This document shows, piece after piece, positions 19,989-28,368 of a DNA stretch of 64,000 nucleotides; the first letter of the stretch is position 1; each line of letters opens with the position of its first letter. Made by a program: the position numbers and the translations under genes. The notes beneath the pieces are model-generated. The model saw only the letters and a program-made list of their open reading frames with translations, was not told the origin of the DNA and ran no database searches. The stretch is from assembly GCA_045807765.1 (NCBI GenBank), contig JBJMGU010000055.1, forward strand, positions 1-64,000, written 5' to 3'. Source of the stretch: DATENM01 sp045807765. Lineage in GTDB: Bacteria > Acidobacteriota > Blastocatellia > UBA7656.

Positions 19989-21440
19989 ATGACTAAATAC
20001 ACCCGCTCACACAGACTAATCACGGCGCTGCTGCTCATCTTAGTTTTTGCCCTCTCGCTGTCGGCGCAGATCAATCACTCTCCCAGGCCCGATGCGGCCC
20101 CGCAAACGGCGCAGCCGCGCCACGACGCTTACGTGGTGATGATCTCGATTGACGGCTTGATTCCGGAATACTACACCGCGCCCGCGCCGCTTGGATTGAA
20201 TGTGCCGACGCTCACCGAGATGAAACTCAATGGCGCGTATGCCGAAGGCGTCGAAGGCGTCTACCCGTCGGTGACCTACCCGGCGCACACGACGCTGATC
20301 ACCGGCGTGCGCCCGGCGCTTCACGGTATCGTCCAGAACCGCATCTTCGAAGCGCCGCCCGCCGAGCAGACGAAAGAATGGTACTGGTTCTCGAAAGACC
20401 TGAAAATCGAAACCCTCTGGTCTATGGCGAAGCGTGCCGGGCTGACGACGGCCAACGTCGGCTGGCCGGTGACGGCGGGCGCCGAGATCGATTACAACGT
20501 GCCGGAGATCGCCGACCCGACAGAGAAGATACAGACCGGCAAGCGCACCTTGAAGTATTCGACGGCGGGACTGATCGAGAAAGCGACTGCCGCGCAGCCG
20601 AGCGAGGATAAGTCCACCGACGGGCGGCGCACGACTTACGCCGAGCATATCATTCAAACCTACAAGCCGAACCTGCTGCTGGTTCATCTGATCGAGCTGG
20701 ACGGCGCACATCACACCTACGGGCCGCGCTCGCCCGAAGCATTGAAGACCGCCGAGCGATTAGACGGTTATGTCGGGCGCATCATCGCGGCGACCCGCAA
20801 AGCCGGCACCTTTGAGCGGACGACATTCTTTCTCGTCTCCGATCATGGCTTCGCGCCGGTCACTAAGAAATTCGAGCCGAACGTCACGCTTGCCAAAGCC
20901 AAGCTCATCACGCTCGACGCCAGCGGCAAGCCGACCGACTGGCAAGTGGCAGCGTGGCCGGCAGGCGGCTCGTGCGCCATTATGTTGAAGGACGCCAATG
21001 ACAAGGCGATTGCGAAAAAAGTAACGACACTTTTCACAGAGATGGCGCAACGTGACGGCAGCCCGATCAGCCGTGTGCTGAATCAGGCGGAGCTGAAAAA
21101 GCTCGGCGCGATCCCCGCGGCTTACCTGATGCTTGAGGCCGCGCCGGGCTTCTCGTTCGGCGAAGAGCTGACCGGCCCGGAGATTCACGATGCGAAGAAT
21201 TATCACGGCACGCACGGCCAGTTGCCGTCGCGCGCCGAGATGCGCTCGTCGCTGATCGTCTATGGCGCAGGCGCGCGGCTGGGCGCGCGGGTCGCGCTGG
21301 CTCGAATGATTGACATCGGCCCGTCTGCCGCTGCCATTCTCGGATTGCGATTCGAGAACCCCGAAGGCGCGCCGCTGCCTGAATTGATCAAGCCCGATCT
21401 GATTCCACCGGCGCCACCGAAAAACAAGAAGGGCAAATAA
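19989..21440 (+). CDS. Exported ectonucleotide pyrophosphatase/phosphodiesterase-like enzyme
   Basis: 483 residues. A signal peptide covers about 1-27 (ITALLLILVFALSLSAQ). The alkaline phosphatase-superfamily type I phosphodiesterase fold follows: first metal ligand Asp55 in MISIDGL, nucleophile Thr96 in YPSVTYPAHTT, ligands in DGAHHTYGP, VSDHGFAPV and NYHGTHGQ. All catalytic residues seem present. It should act in the periplasm or outside on phosphodiester or pyrophosphate bonds, for example of nucleotides or lipids. The C-terminus is Pro/Lys-rich. Its stop codon is followed at once by a heptamer repeat array that leads into pyrE, so the genes are probably co-transcribed. Confidence 0.85.
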   Translation: MTKYTRSHRLITALLLILVFALSLSAQINHSPRPDAAPQTAQPRHDAYVVMISIDGLIPEYYTAPAPLGLNVPTLTEMKLNGAYAEGVEGVYPSVTYPAHTTLITGVRPALHGIVQNRIFEAPPAEQTKEWYWFSKDLKIETLWSMAKRAGLTTANVGWPVTAGAEIDYNVPEIADPTEKIQTGKRTLKYSTAGLIEKATAAQPSEDKSTDGRRTTYAEHIIQTYKPNLLLVHLIELDGAHHTYGPRSPEALKTAERLDGYVGRIIAATRKAGTFERTTFFLVSDHGFAPVTKKFEPNVTLAKAKLITLDASGKPTDWQVAAWPAGGSCAIMLKDANDKAIAKKVTTLFTEMAQRDGSPISRVLNQAELKKLGAIPAAYLMLEAAPGFSFGEELTGPEIHDAKNYHGTHGQLPSRAEMRSSLIVYGAGARLGARVALARMIDIGPSAAAILGLRFENPEGAPLPELIKPDLIPPAPPKNKKGK

Positions 21441-21476
21441 GAGTCAGGAGTCAGGAGTTAGGAGTCAGAAGTCAGA
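21441..21476. repeat. Heptamer GAGTCAG array supplying the pyrE leader
   Basis: Five direct heptamers (GAGTCAG, GAGTCAG, GAGTTAG, GAGTCAG, AAGTCAG) fill the whole 36-base gap between the phosphodiesterase stop and the pyrE ATG. No inverted right arm is present. Each junction creates AGGAG, so the array itself is the only candidate Shine-Dalgarno for pyrE. The same word occurs inside the giant TPR gene at 52981. Confidence 0.85.
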
Positions 21477-22055
21477 ATGGAAAAAGAAACCGAGCAACAA
21501 ACCCTGGCGATGTTTCAGGAGACCGGCGCGCTGCTTGAAGGTCATTTTCAGTTGACCTCTGGCATGCACAGCCCGCGCTACCTGCAATGCGCGCTGGTCT
21601 TGCAACACCCTGAGCGCGCCGCATGGATAGGCCGCCAGCTCGCCGCGCATTTTAGCAACGAAGCGATCAGCGCCGTCGTCGCGCCGGCCATCGGCGGCAT
21701 CATCGTGGCTCACGAAGCGGCGCGGGCGCTTGGCGTGCGCGCTCTGTTCAGCGAACGCGAGAATGGCGCGATGACGCTTCGACGCGGCTTTCGTCTTGAA
21801 GAGGGCGAGCGCGTGCTGGTCGTCGAAGATGTGGTGACCACCGGCGGCTCGACTCGCGAAACGATGGATGCCGTGACGCGCGCCGGCGGCGTGGTGGTCG
21901 GCGCAGGCTCGGTCGTTGACCGCTCAGGCGGCGCAGTAGATATTGGCGTCCGCCGCGTCGCCTTGCTCACACTCGACGTGCCGGCATACGATCCGGCGAC
22001 CTGCCCGCTGTGTCAACAAGGCACGCCGGCCATTAAGCCGGGAAGCCGGAAGTAG
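21477..22055 (+). CDS. pyrE: Orotate phosphoribosyltransferase
   Basis: 192 residues. PyrE joins orotate to PRPP to give orotidine monophosphate in pyrimidine synthesis. The PRPP-binding loop reads VLVVEDVVTTGGSTRE (about 119-134), and the N-terminal substrate region GHFQLTSGMHSPRYLQ matches the family. A short tail with two cysteines (ATCPLCQQG) resembles that of the longer bacterial PyrE types. The start ATG at 21477 lies directly after a repeat array that provides AGGAG sequences. Its stop codon TAG overlaps the first bases of the next repeat element. It heads a set of housekeeping genes (truA, uppS, cdsA). Confidence 0.93.
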   Translation: MEKETEQQTLAMFQETGALLEGHFQLTSGMHSPRYLQCALVLQHPERAAWIGRQLAAHFSNEAISAVVAPAIGGIIVAHEAARALGVRALFSERENGAMTLRRGFRLEEGERVLVVEDVVTTGGSTRETMDAVTRAGGVVVGAGSVVDRSGGAVDIGVRRVALLTLDVPAYDPATCPLCQQGTPAIKPGSRK

Positions 22056-22182
22056 TAAGCAGTAGGCAGTAGGCAGTTTAGGAAAATATGCAAATGCGAC
22101 CTCCTCCTGTACACGGCGTAAGCCATACGACAATTCCGGTGCTGACAACTGCCTACTGCCTACTGCCCACTGACCACTGCCC
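22054..22182. repeat. Heptamer AGTAGGC inverted array element
   Basis: The left arm (22054-22080) is AGTAAGC, AGTAGGC, AGTAGGC, then AGTTTAG. The right arm (22147-22182) is the reverse complement with GCCTACT and GCCCACT units. Twenty bases pair perfectly (22059-22078 with 22147-22166) around a 68-base core that has no repeats. The element begins in the pyrE stop codon and ends at the truA start, so it spans the complete intergenic space. Confidence 0.92.
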
Positions 22183-22917
22183 ATGCAGAATTACAAGCTG
22201 ACGATTGCTTATGATGGCACGAACTATCACGGCTGGCAGATGCAGGCCAACGCGCGGACGGTTCAAGGCGAGCTGACGCGTGTGCTGACCTTGCTCGACC
22301 ATCGAGCGGTGACGCTGCACGGCGCGGGCCGGACGGATGCCGGCGTCCACGCCGAAGCGCAGGTGGCCAGCGTCTTTCTCCAACAAGAATTTGCTGTCGA
22401 CGAGTTACGTGATGCGGTCAACGGCAATCTCAATCGTGACCTGCGCATCATGCGTGTTGAGCTTGCCGACCCGTCGTTCAACGCGCGCTTCTCGGCCAAA
22501 GGAAAAACCTACCGCTATGTGATCTGCACGGCGCCGGTCGTCCGCCCCGCAGACTTTCGCTACGTTTATCACTATCGCGGCACCCTCGACGTTGCCGAGA
22601 TGCGGCGCGCGGCTGAGTTGCTCATCGGCCAGCATGACTTCAGCGCCTTCACGGTGGCGGCGAATGAAACCGAAGATCGCGTGCGTCGGCTGACCCGCCT
22701 CGACATCGAAGAAGACGGCTTCAGGATTCGCATCACCGCGGTGGCTGAAGGCTTTCTGCGTTACATGGTGCGAACGATTGCCGGCACCTTGATCGAGGTC
22801 GGGCGCGGTCGTCGCAGCGCCGCGAGCGTCGGCGCGGCGCTCGCCAGCCGCCAGCGCAGTGAGGCCGGCCCGAAGGCTCCGGCGCATGGCTTGACTCTGG
22901 TGCGAGTGGACTATTAA
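22183..22917 (+). CDS. truA: tRNA pseudouridine synthase A
   Basis: 244 residues. TruA converts uridines 38-40 of the tRNA anticodon arm to pseudouridine. The family start YDGTNYHGWQ is at 10-19, and catalytic Asp52 sits in GRTDAGVHA. RYVICTAPV, HDFSAFT and RYMVRTIAGTLIEVG follow in the expected order. Length matches the family. The ATG lies immediately after the right arm of a heptamer element, and no standard Shine-Dalgarno is seen between them, so translation may depend on the repeat or on upstream translation. It lies in the pyrE-cdsA gene series. Confidence 0.93.
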   Translation: MQNYKLTIAYDGTNYHGWQMQANARTVQGELTRVLTLLDHRAVTLHGAGRTDAGVHAEAQVASVFLQQEFAVDELRDAVNGNLNRDLRIMRVELADPSFNARFSAKGKTYRYVICTAPVVRPADFRYVYHYRGTLDVAEMRRAAELLIGQHDFSAFTVAANETEDRVRRLTRLDIEEDGFRIRITAVAEGFLRYMVRTIAGTLIEVGRGRRSAASVGAALASRQRSEAGPKAPAHGLTLVRVDY

Positions 22918-22934
22918 AGTGACGGTGGCTGTGA

Positions 22935-23038
22935 CAAGAAGTGATGAGTAATGAGTAATGAGTGAGGAGTCAGAAGAAGGCGCGCTCGACGCCTCGCTCT
23001 CCTCACTCATCACTTTCCACTCATCACTCATTACTCTT
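22935..23038. repeat. Heptamer GAGTAAT/GAGTGAT inverted array with GGCGCGCT core
   Basis: Left arm 22935-22974 has GTGATGA, GTAATGA, GTAATGA, GTGAGGA units. Right arm 22998-23038 is the reverse complement (CTCACTCATCACT). The core carries GGCGCGCTCGACGCC at 22979-22993, itself a small GGCG/CGCC hairpin. The element at 30402 has the same core with two bases changed, so the two belong to one repeat family. It fills the gap between truA and uppS and makes a false upstream extension of the uppS frame. Confidence 0.9.
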
Positions 23039-23047
23039 ATTAGACTG

Positions 23048-23871
<824 letters not shown>

Positions 23872-23872
<1 letters not shown>

Positions 23873-23940
23873 GTGATGAGTAATGGTAGTGGGCGACGTT
23901 CTGCCACTCATCACTCATCACTCATCACTCATCACTTTCT
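23872..23940. repeat. Heptamer CTCATCA inverted array element
   Basis: A short left arm (23872-23886, AGTGATGAGTAATGG) and a longer right arm (23905-23936) of four CTCATCA units in reverse orientation flank a core with AGTGG/CCACT. The left arm starts at the last base of the uppS stop, and the right arm ends four bases before the cdsA ATG. The arms are unequal, one and a half against four units. Confidence 0.88.
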
Positions 23941-24771
23941 ATGAAACGAATCCTCACGGCGCTGGTCGGGCTCCCTATTCTGCTTTACACCGTCTGGAGC
24001 CATATCCCTTACTTCTTTGTTCTCCTTACGGGTGTCGCGGCGCTGCTGGCGCTCGGCGAGTTTTATAACATCTGTGCAAAGATCGGCAATCGAGCGCATG
24101 TGATTCCGGGTTATGTTGCCGGTGTGCTGGTGCTGGCGTGCTTTGTTGCCGATGCGCTGAGCGGAATCGCTGCGGTGCTGGCGGCGCTGGTCATCGTTTC
24201 GTTGACGGTTGAGCTGGCGACGGCGAAAGATTTGGGCAAGACGCTTGGCGCGGTGGCGGCGACTTTGATGGGCGTGATCTACGTTGTGATGCTGGCTGGC
24301 TATCTCGTCGGCGTCCGCATGATCACCGATGCGTTCACGCTGCCGCCGGTGCCGCACCTGGCGGCGAAACTGCTGACCATGTTCTTTGCGATGGTGATGC
24401 TCACCGACACCGGCGCGTTTTACACGGGCCGCTCGCTCGGACGCCGCAAGCTGGCGCCGCGCATCAGCCCCGGCAAAACGATTGAAGGCGCGGTCGGTGG
24501 CTTCATCACGGCAATCCTCGTCGGGCCGCTTTGCCGCTACACCTTCTTCCCTGAGATACCCCTATTGCACGCGATGCTGCTGGGCGCGGCCATCGGCGTG
24601 GTCGGGCAGGTCGGCGATCTTGCGGAGTCTATGCTCAAGCGCAGCGCGCAGGTCAAAGATTCAAGCAACCTGCTGCCCGGCCACGGCGGCATGCTCGACC
24701 GCGTTGACAGTCTGCTCTTCTGCGCGCCGCTGCTTTATTACTACGCGCGCTGGTTGCTGCCGAAGTGGTGA
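23941..24771 (+). CDS. cdsA: Phosphatidate cytidylyltransferase
   Basis: 276 residues with about seven membrane helices. CdsA makes CDP-diacylglycerol from CTP and phosphatidate, the precursor of bacterial phospholipids. The family signature near the C-terminus is complete: SMLKRSAQVKD followed by LPGHGGMLDRVDS. SPGKTIEGAVGG lies before it, as expected. The ATG is placed directly after a repeat element. The stop overlaps or nearly touches the next frame, which suggests continued translation into the following gene. It acts in the same lipid pathway as pgsA at 44720. Confidence 0.94.
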   Translation: MKRILTALVGLPILLYTVWSHIPYFFVLLTGVAALLALGEFYNICAKIGNRAHVIPGYVAGVLVLACFVADALSGIAAVLAALVIVSLTVELATAKDLGKTLGAVAATLMGVIYVVMLAGYLVGVRMITDAFTLPPVPHLAAKLLTMFFAMVMLTDTGAFYTGRSLGRRKLAPRISPGKTIEGAVGGFITAILVGPLCRYTFFPEIPLLHAMLLGAAIGVVGQVGDLAESMLKRSAQVKDSSNLLPGHGGMLDRVDSLLFCAPLLYYYARWLLPKW

Positions 24772-24782
24772 GCCTGACGAAG

Positions 24783-26129
24783 ATGACCCGCCGCCTTCTC
24801 ATCGCACTCGCCGCTCTCGTTGTGCTGGTGAGCGGCGTTTACTTCGCCCGGCAGAGCGGCACGAATCCTCATAAGTACGAAAACGACTTCAATGTATTTC
24901 ACTTCGCGGCGAGCGAGTTGCTGGACGGGCGCGACCCGTACCAGGAATCGCTGCACGCCTGGACGCCCTATCTCTATCCGCCGGTGCTGGCCGAGTTGAT
25001 GATGCCGCTGGCGTGGCTGCCGCTGCCGGCGGCGGCTTACGTCTGGTTTCTCATCAGCTTGTCGGCAGCAGTCATTGCGGCGCGGCTGTCTGCGGGCCTT
25101 GCCGTCCGGCAAACGAGCGAAGGGGCGGAGGAGGCAAGCTCCTTGCCGACTCATGGGACGACGAGCGCGGCTCGTCTATTCGTCGAGTGGGTGACTGACT
25201 CATCGCGGCGACGAGCGTTGATCGCATTGCTTTCTGCGGTGATCCTTTTGCGGTTCATCCTCGATAACTTTAAGCTCGGTCAGGTCAACGTCATCATTAC
25301 AGCGCTGGCGGTCGCGCACGTCTACTGTTATGCGACGAACCGGCGGCGCTGGTCGGTCGCGGCGCTGGCGCTGGCCATCGCCATCAAGCTGACGCCGGCG
25401 CTGCTGCTGGGCTATCACCTGGCGAAGCGGCGATGGCTTTTTGCGGCGACCTCGGCCATCTGCGCCGTCCTGTTGATCGCGGCAAGCTTCCTGCCTTTCG
25501 GAGTGCGCGCTGCCGAAACTTTCAACGTGTTTTTCAACCGCACGGTGCGCAATCAGCAAGGCTTCGATCTGGCGTATGGCGGCAACCAATCGCTGCGCGG
25601 CTTCGTCGCCCGATTGAGCGAAGGCATGCAATCCGCCGAACATCCGCAGGTGAGCGACACGGCTTCGGATGAATCGGTGCGCCAGCCATCGAGCGCCTTG
25701 ACGATGGTGCTGGCAGCGATTCTGCTGCTGGTTGCGCTGGCGGCGGCGGCAGTGGCGCGCAGTGAGATGGCCGCCGCCGCGCCGTTCTTCTGTTGCATGG
25801 TGATGCTGTCGCCGCTCAGTTGGAAAGCCCACTTCGTCATCTTGATTCTGCCTGTCGCCTTCATCATTCAATGCGCGCTCCAAGCCTCAACCCTTGCCCG
25901 CAAACGTTTGCTGCTCAGCGTGCTGGCCGCCGTCTTTGCGCTGTCGAACCTGACCAGCAAGAATCTCTTTGGCGAAGGTTTTGCGTCTTGGGCAGATGCG
26001 CGCTCGCTGATCCTCCTGGCCGCCTTCATCGTTTACGCGACGGCTGTGTGGCAAGCCGCGCAGCAGTTTGTTAAGCTCAAGCGTGAAAGGCTGTCGGAGG
26101 CCGGTTATGACCACCAAAGCGCGCGATGA
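24783..26129 (+). CDS. DUF2029/GT87-like integral membrane glycosyltransferase
   Basis: 448 residues from the ATG at 24783; a GTG at 24768 overlapping the cdsA stop (GTGA) is an alternative. The first helix is a signal anchor, followed by NDFNVFHFAASELLDGRDPYQ and LYPPVLAELMMPLAWLP. This pattern (acidic residues in the first outer loop and Tyr-Pro-Pro) is typical of GT-C enzymes of the DUF2029 type, which use lipid-linked mannose. About ten membrane helices can be counted. Lipid or cell-wall glycan modification is the likely role, with the acceptor unknown. The end overlaps the next gene by 23 bases. Confidence 0.75.
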   Translation: MTRRLLIALAALVVLVSGVYFARQSGTNPHKYENDFNVFHFAASELLDGRDPYQESLHAWTPYLYPPVLAELMMPLAWLPLPAAAYVWFLISLSAAVIAARLSAGLAVRQTSEGAEEASSLPTHGTTSAARLFVEWVTDSSRRRALIALLSAVILLRFILDNFKLGQVNVIITALAVAHVYCYATNRRRWSVAALALAIAIKLTPALLLGYHLAKRRWLFAATSAICAVLLIAASFLPFGVRAAETFNVFFNRTVRNQQGFDLAYGGNQSLRGFVARLSEGMQSAEHPQVSDTASDESVRQPSSALTMVLAAILLLVALAAAAVARSEMAAAAPFFCCMVMLSPLSWKAHFVILILPVAFIIQCALQASTLARKRLLLSVLAAVFALSNLTSKNLFGEGFASWADARSLILLAAFIVYATAVWQAAQQFVKLKRERLSEAGYDHQSAR

Positions 26130-27705
26130 AGACAAAGCGACCAGTTCCGGCATCGAGATGAAGCCGGTCTTTCGCCCCGCTGACGGCGAGCCGGATTATG
26201 AACGCGACCTAAACGATCCGGGCCGCTACCCGTTCACGCGTGGGCCGTACGCGACCATGTATCGCGGCAAGCTCTGGACGATGCGCCAGTATGCCGGCTA
26301 CGCGACGGCGGCGGAATCGAACGGGCGCTTTCGTTACTTGCTGGCGCAAGGTCAGACAGGGCTGTCTGTGGCGTTTGACCTGCCGACCCAGATGGGCTTT
26401 GATTCCGATCACCAGATGGCGCGCGGCGAAGTCGGCAAGGTCGGCGTGGCAATTGATACGCTCGACGACATGGAGCGCTTGCTCGATCAAATCCCGCTCG
26501 ATCAAGTTTCGACTTCGATGACGATCAACGCGACGGCGGCGATATTGCTAGGCATGTACGTCGCTGTTGCAAAGAAGCAAGGCGTTGCGCCGGAGAAGAT
26601 TTCCGGGACGATTCAAAACGACATCCTCAAGGAATACATCGCGCGCGGCACTTATATCTATCCGCCGCGTCCGAGCCTGCGCATTGTCACGGACATCTTT
26701 GCCTACTGCGCCCGCGAGGTGCCGCGCTGGAACACGATTTCAATCAGCGGCTATCACATTCGCGAAGCCGGCTCGACCGCCGCGCAGGAAGTCGCCTTCA
26801 CCCTGGCCGACGCGATTGCTTATGTGCAGGCGGCGATAGATGCAGGGTTGGCAGTAGACGAATTCGCGCCGCGCATCGCTTTCTTTTTCAACTCGCACAA
26901 TGAGTTTCTCGAAGAGGTTGCCAAGTTCCGCGCCGCCCGCCGCATGTGGGCACGCATCATGCACGAGCGTTTCGGGGCACGCGACGAGCGCTCGCTGATG
27001 CTGCGCTTTCACGCGCAGACCGCGGGCTCGTCGTTGACGGCGCAACAGCCCGAAGTCAACATCGTGCGCACGACCATTCAAGCGCTGGCTGCCGTGCTCG
27101 GCGGCGCGCAATCGCTGCACACCAACTCGATGGACGAAGCGCTGGGATTGCCAACCGAGCATGCGGCGCGCATCGCTCTGCGCACGCAGCAGGTGATCGG
27201 CTATGAATCGGGCGTTGCCGACACGGCGGACGCGCTCGCCGGCTCGTATGCCATTGAATACCTGACGAACGAGATCGAGCGGCTGGCGTCGGATTACATT
27301 CGCAAGATTGACGACCTCGGCGGCATGTTGACGGCGATAGAGACTGGTTTTGTGCAGCGCGAGATCGAGCGCGCCGCTTATGATTACCAGCGCGCCATCG
27401 AATCCGGCAAACAGGTTGTCGTCGGCGTCAACCGCTTCACAATGGATGAAAAGTCTGATGTTCCCATCCTGCGGATCAATGAATCGCTAGAGCGCGAGCA
27501 GGTCGAGCGCTTGCGAGCCGTGCGCGCCCGCCGCGCTGAAGCAGCGACCCGCGAAGCGCTCGATTTAATCGAGCGAGCAGCGCGCCGCGACGAGAACCTG
27601 ATGCCACACATCATCCGCGCCATCGAAGCCTACGCGACGCTCGGTGAAATCTCCGACCGCTTGCGCGCGGTCTTCGGCGAATACACCGGCGCGAGCTATG
27701 AGTGA
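26107..27705 (+). CDS. Methylmalonyl-CoA mutase, large subunit without B12 domain
   Basis: 532 residues from the ATG at 26107, which follows GGAGG by eight bases and overlaps the previous gene. The sequence follows the TIM-barrel alpha subunit: YPFTRGPYATMYRGKLWTMRQYAG, then QGQTGLSVAFDLPTQMG, then SGTIQNDILKEY, then ISGYHIREAGS, and LGGAQSLHTNSMDEAL. It ends without the DxHxxG cobalamin-binding domain. In this subgroup that domain is a separate small subunit, and none lies within this window. The enzyme interconverts methylmalonyl-CoA and succinyl-CoA; a related acyl-CoA mutase is possible. Confidence 0.88.
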   Translation: MTTKARDEDKATSSGIEMKPVFRPADGEPDYERDLNDPGRYPFTRGPYATMYRGKLWTMRQYAGYATAAESNGRFRYLLAQGQTGLSVAFDLPTQMGFDSDHQMARGEVGKVGVAIDTLDDMERLLDQIPLDQVSTSMTINATAAILLGMYVAVAKKQGVAPEKISGTIQNDILKEYIARGTYIYPPRPSLRIVTDIFAYCAREVPRWNTISISGYHIREAGSTAAQEVAFTLADAIAYVQAAIDAGLAVDEFAPRIAFFFNSHNEFLEEVAKFRAARRMWARIMHERFGARDERSLMLRFHAQTAGSSLTAQQPEVNIVRTTIQALAAVLGGAQSLHTNSMDEALGLPTEHAARIALRTQQVIGYESGVADTADALAGSYAIEYLTNEIERLASDYIRKIDDLGGMLTAIETGFVQREIERAAYDYQRAIESGKQVVVGVNRFTMDEKSDVPILRINESLEREQVERLRAVRARRAEAATREALDLIERAARRDENLMPHIIRAIEAYATLGEISDRLRAVFGEYTGASYE

Positions 27706-27714
27706 GGAAACATC

Positions 27715-28341
27715 ATGGCGATCAGAAAATCACCACTGCTTTACACAATTGAACAGTATCTGGCGATTGATCGGCAATCGGAAGAAAGATATGAGTACCT
27801 TGATGGCCAGATATTTGCGATGGCTGGCGAAAGTATTGCGCATGGAGATATCTGCGCGAACCTGGGCGGATTCTTGCATTCGCAACTTCGGGGCACACCT
27901 TGCCGTGTGCTTGTGAAAGACACGAAAGTCCGCAGCGGCCCCAACCCGCCTCCGAGAAGTACAAAAGGATTATTCTCTTATCCCGACCTCGTGGTAATTT
28001 GTGGCAAAGTACAATTCCACGACGAGCACCAAGACGTGGTGTTGAATCCGACAGTCATCCTTGAGGTTCTCTCAGAATCAACCGAAAGCTTTGATCGCGG
28101 CGAAAAATTTCAGCGTTATCAATTATGGAACCCGACTCTGACCGATTACCTGCTGGTCTCACAAACAAGACCCCTTATCGAGCACTTCATCCGCCTAGCC
28201 GATGGCAGCTGGTCATATCATATCTATTCGGGGATGGAGCAAAGAATTTTCATAAACTCCATCAACTGTGAGTTACGCTTGCCGGACGTGTACGAACGTA
28301 TCGTCTTTCCGTCTGAAGAGACGGACGAGGAGGAAGGGTAA
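27715..28341 (+). CDS. Uma2-family putative restriction-like endonuclease
   Basis: 208 residues. The PD-(D/E)XK fold of the Uma2/DUF820 family is recognisable: EERYEYLDGQIFAMAG near the N-terminus, then the active-site strand FSYPDLVVICG and VILEVLSESTESFDRGEKFQRYQ. The usual Asp and Glu are present. These proteins are abundant in cyanobacteria, Acidobacteria and related groups, often in many copies; their function is unknown and DNA cleavage is only inferred from the fold. The ATG is preceded by GTGAGGAA. It follows the mutase gene by nine bases, but its base composition is less GC-rich than its neighbours, so it may have been acquired separately. Confidence 0.85.
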   Translation: MAIRKSPLLYTIEQYLAIDRQSEERYEYLDGQIFAMAGESIAHGDICANLGGFLHSQLRGTPCRVLVKDTKVRSGPNPPPRSTKGLFSYPDLVVICGKVQFHDEHQDVVLNPTVILEVLSESTESFDRGEKFQRYQLWNPTLTDYLLVSQTRPLIEHFIRLADGSWSYHIYSGMEQRIFINSINCELRLPDVYERIVFPSEETDEEEG

Positions 28342-28368
28342 CGGGAAGGGAAACGGGATTCTCTAACA

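Noticed and set aside
22054..23038. CRISPR array as an explanation of the repeats
   Set aside because: Units are 7 bp, adjacent without spacers, and appear in inverted arms; no cas genes are present.
22958..23047. Upstream extension of uppS
   Set aside because: Encoded by the heptamer element, including its core; the family begins near the ATG at 23048.
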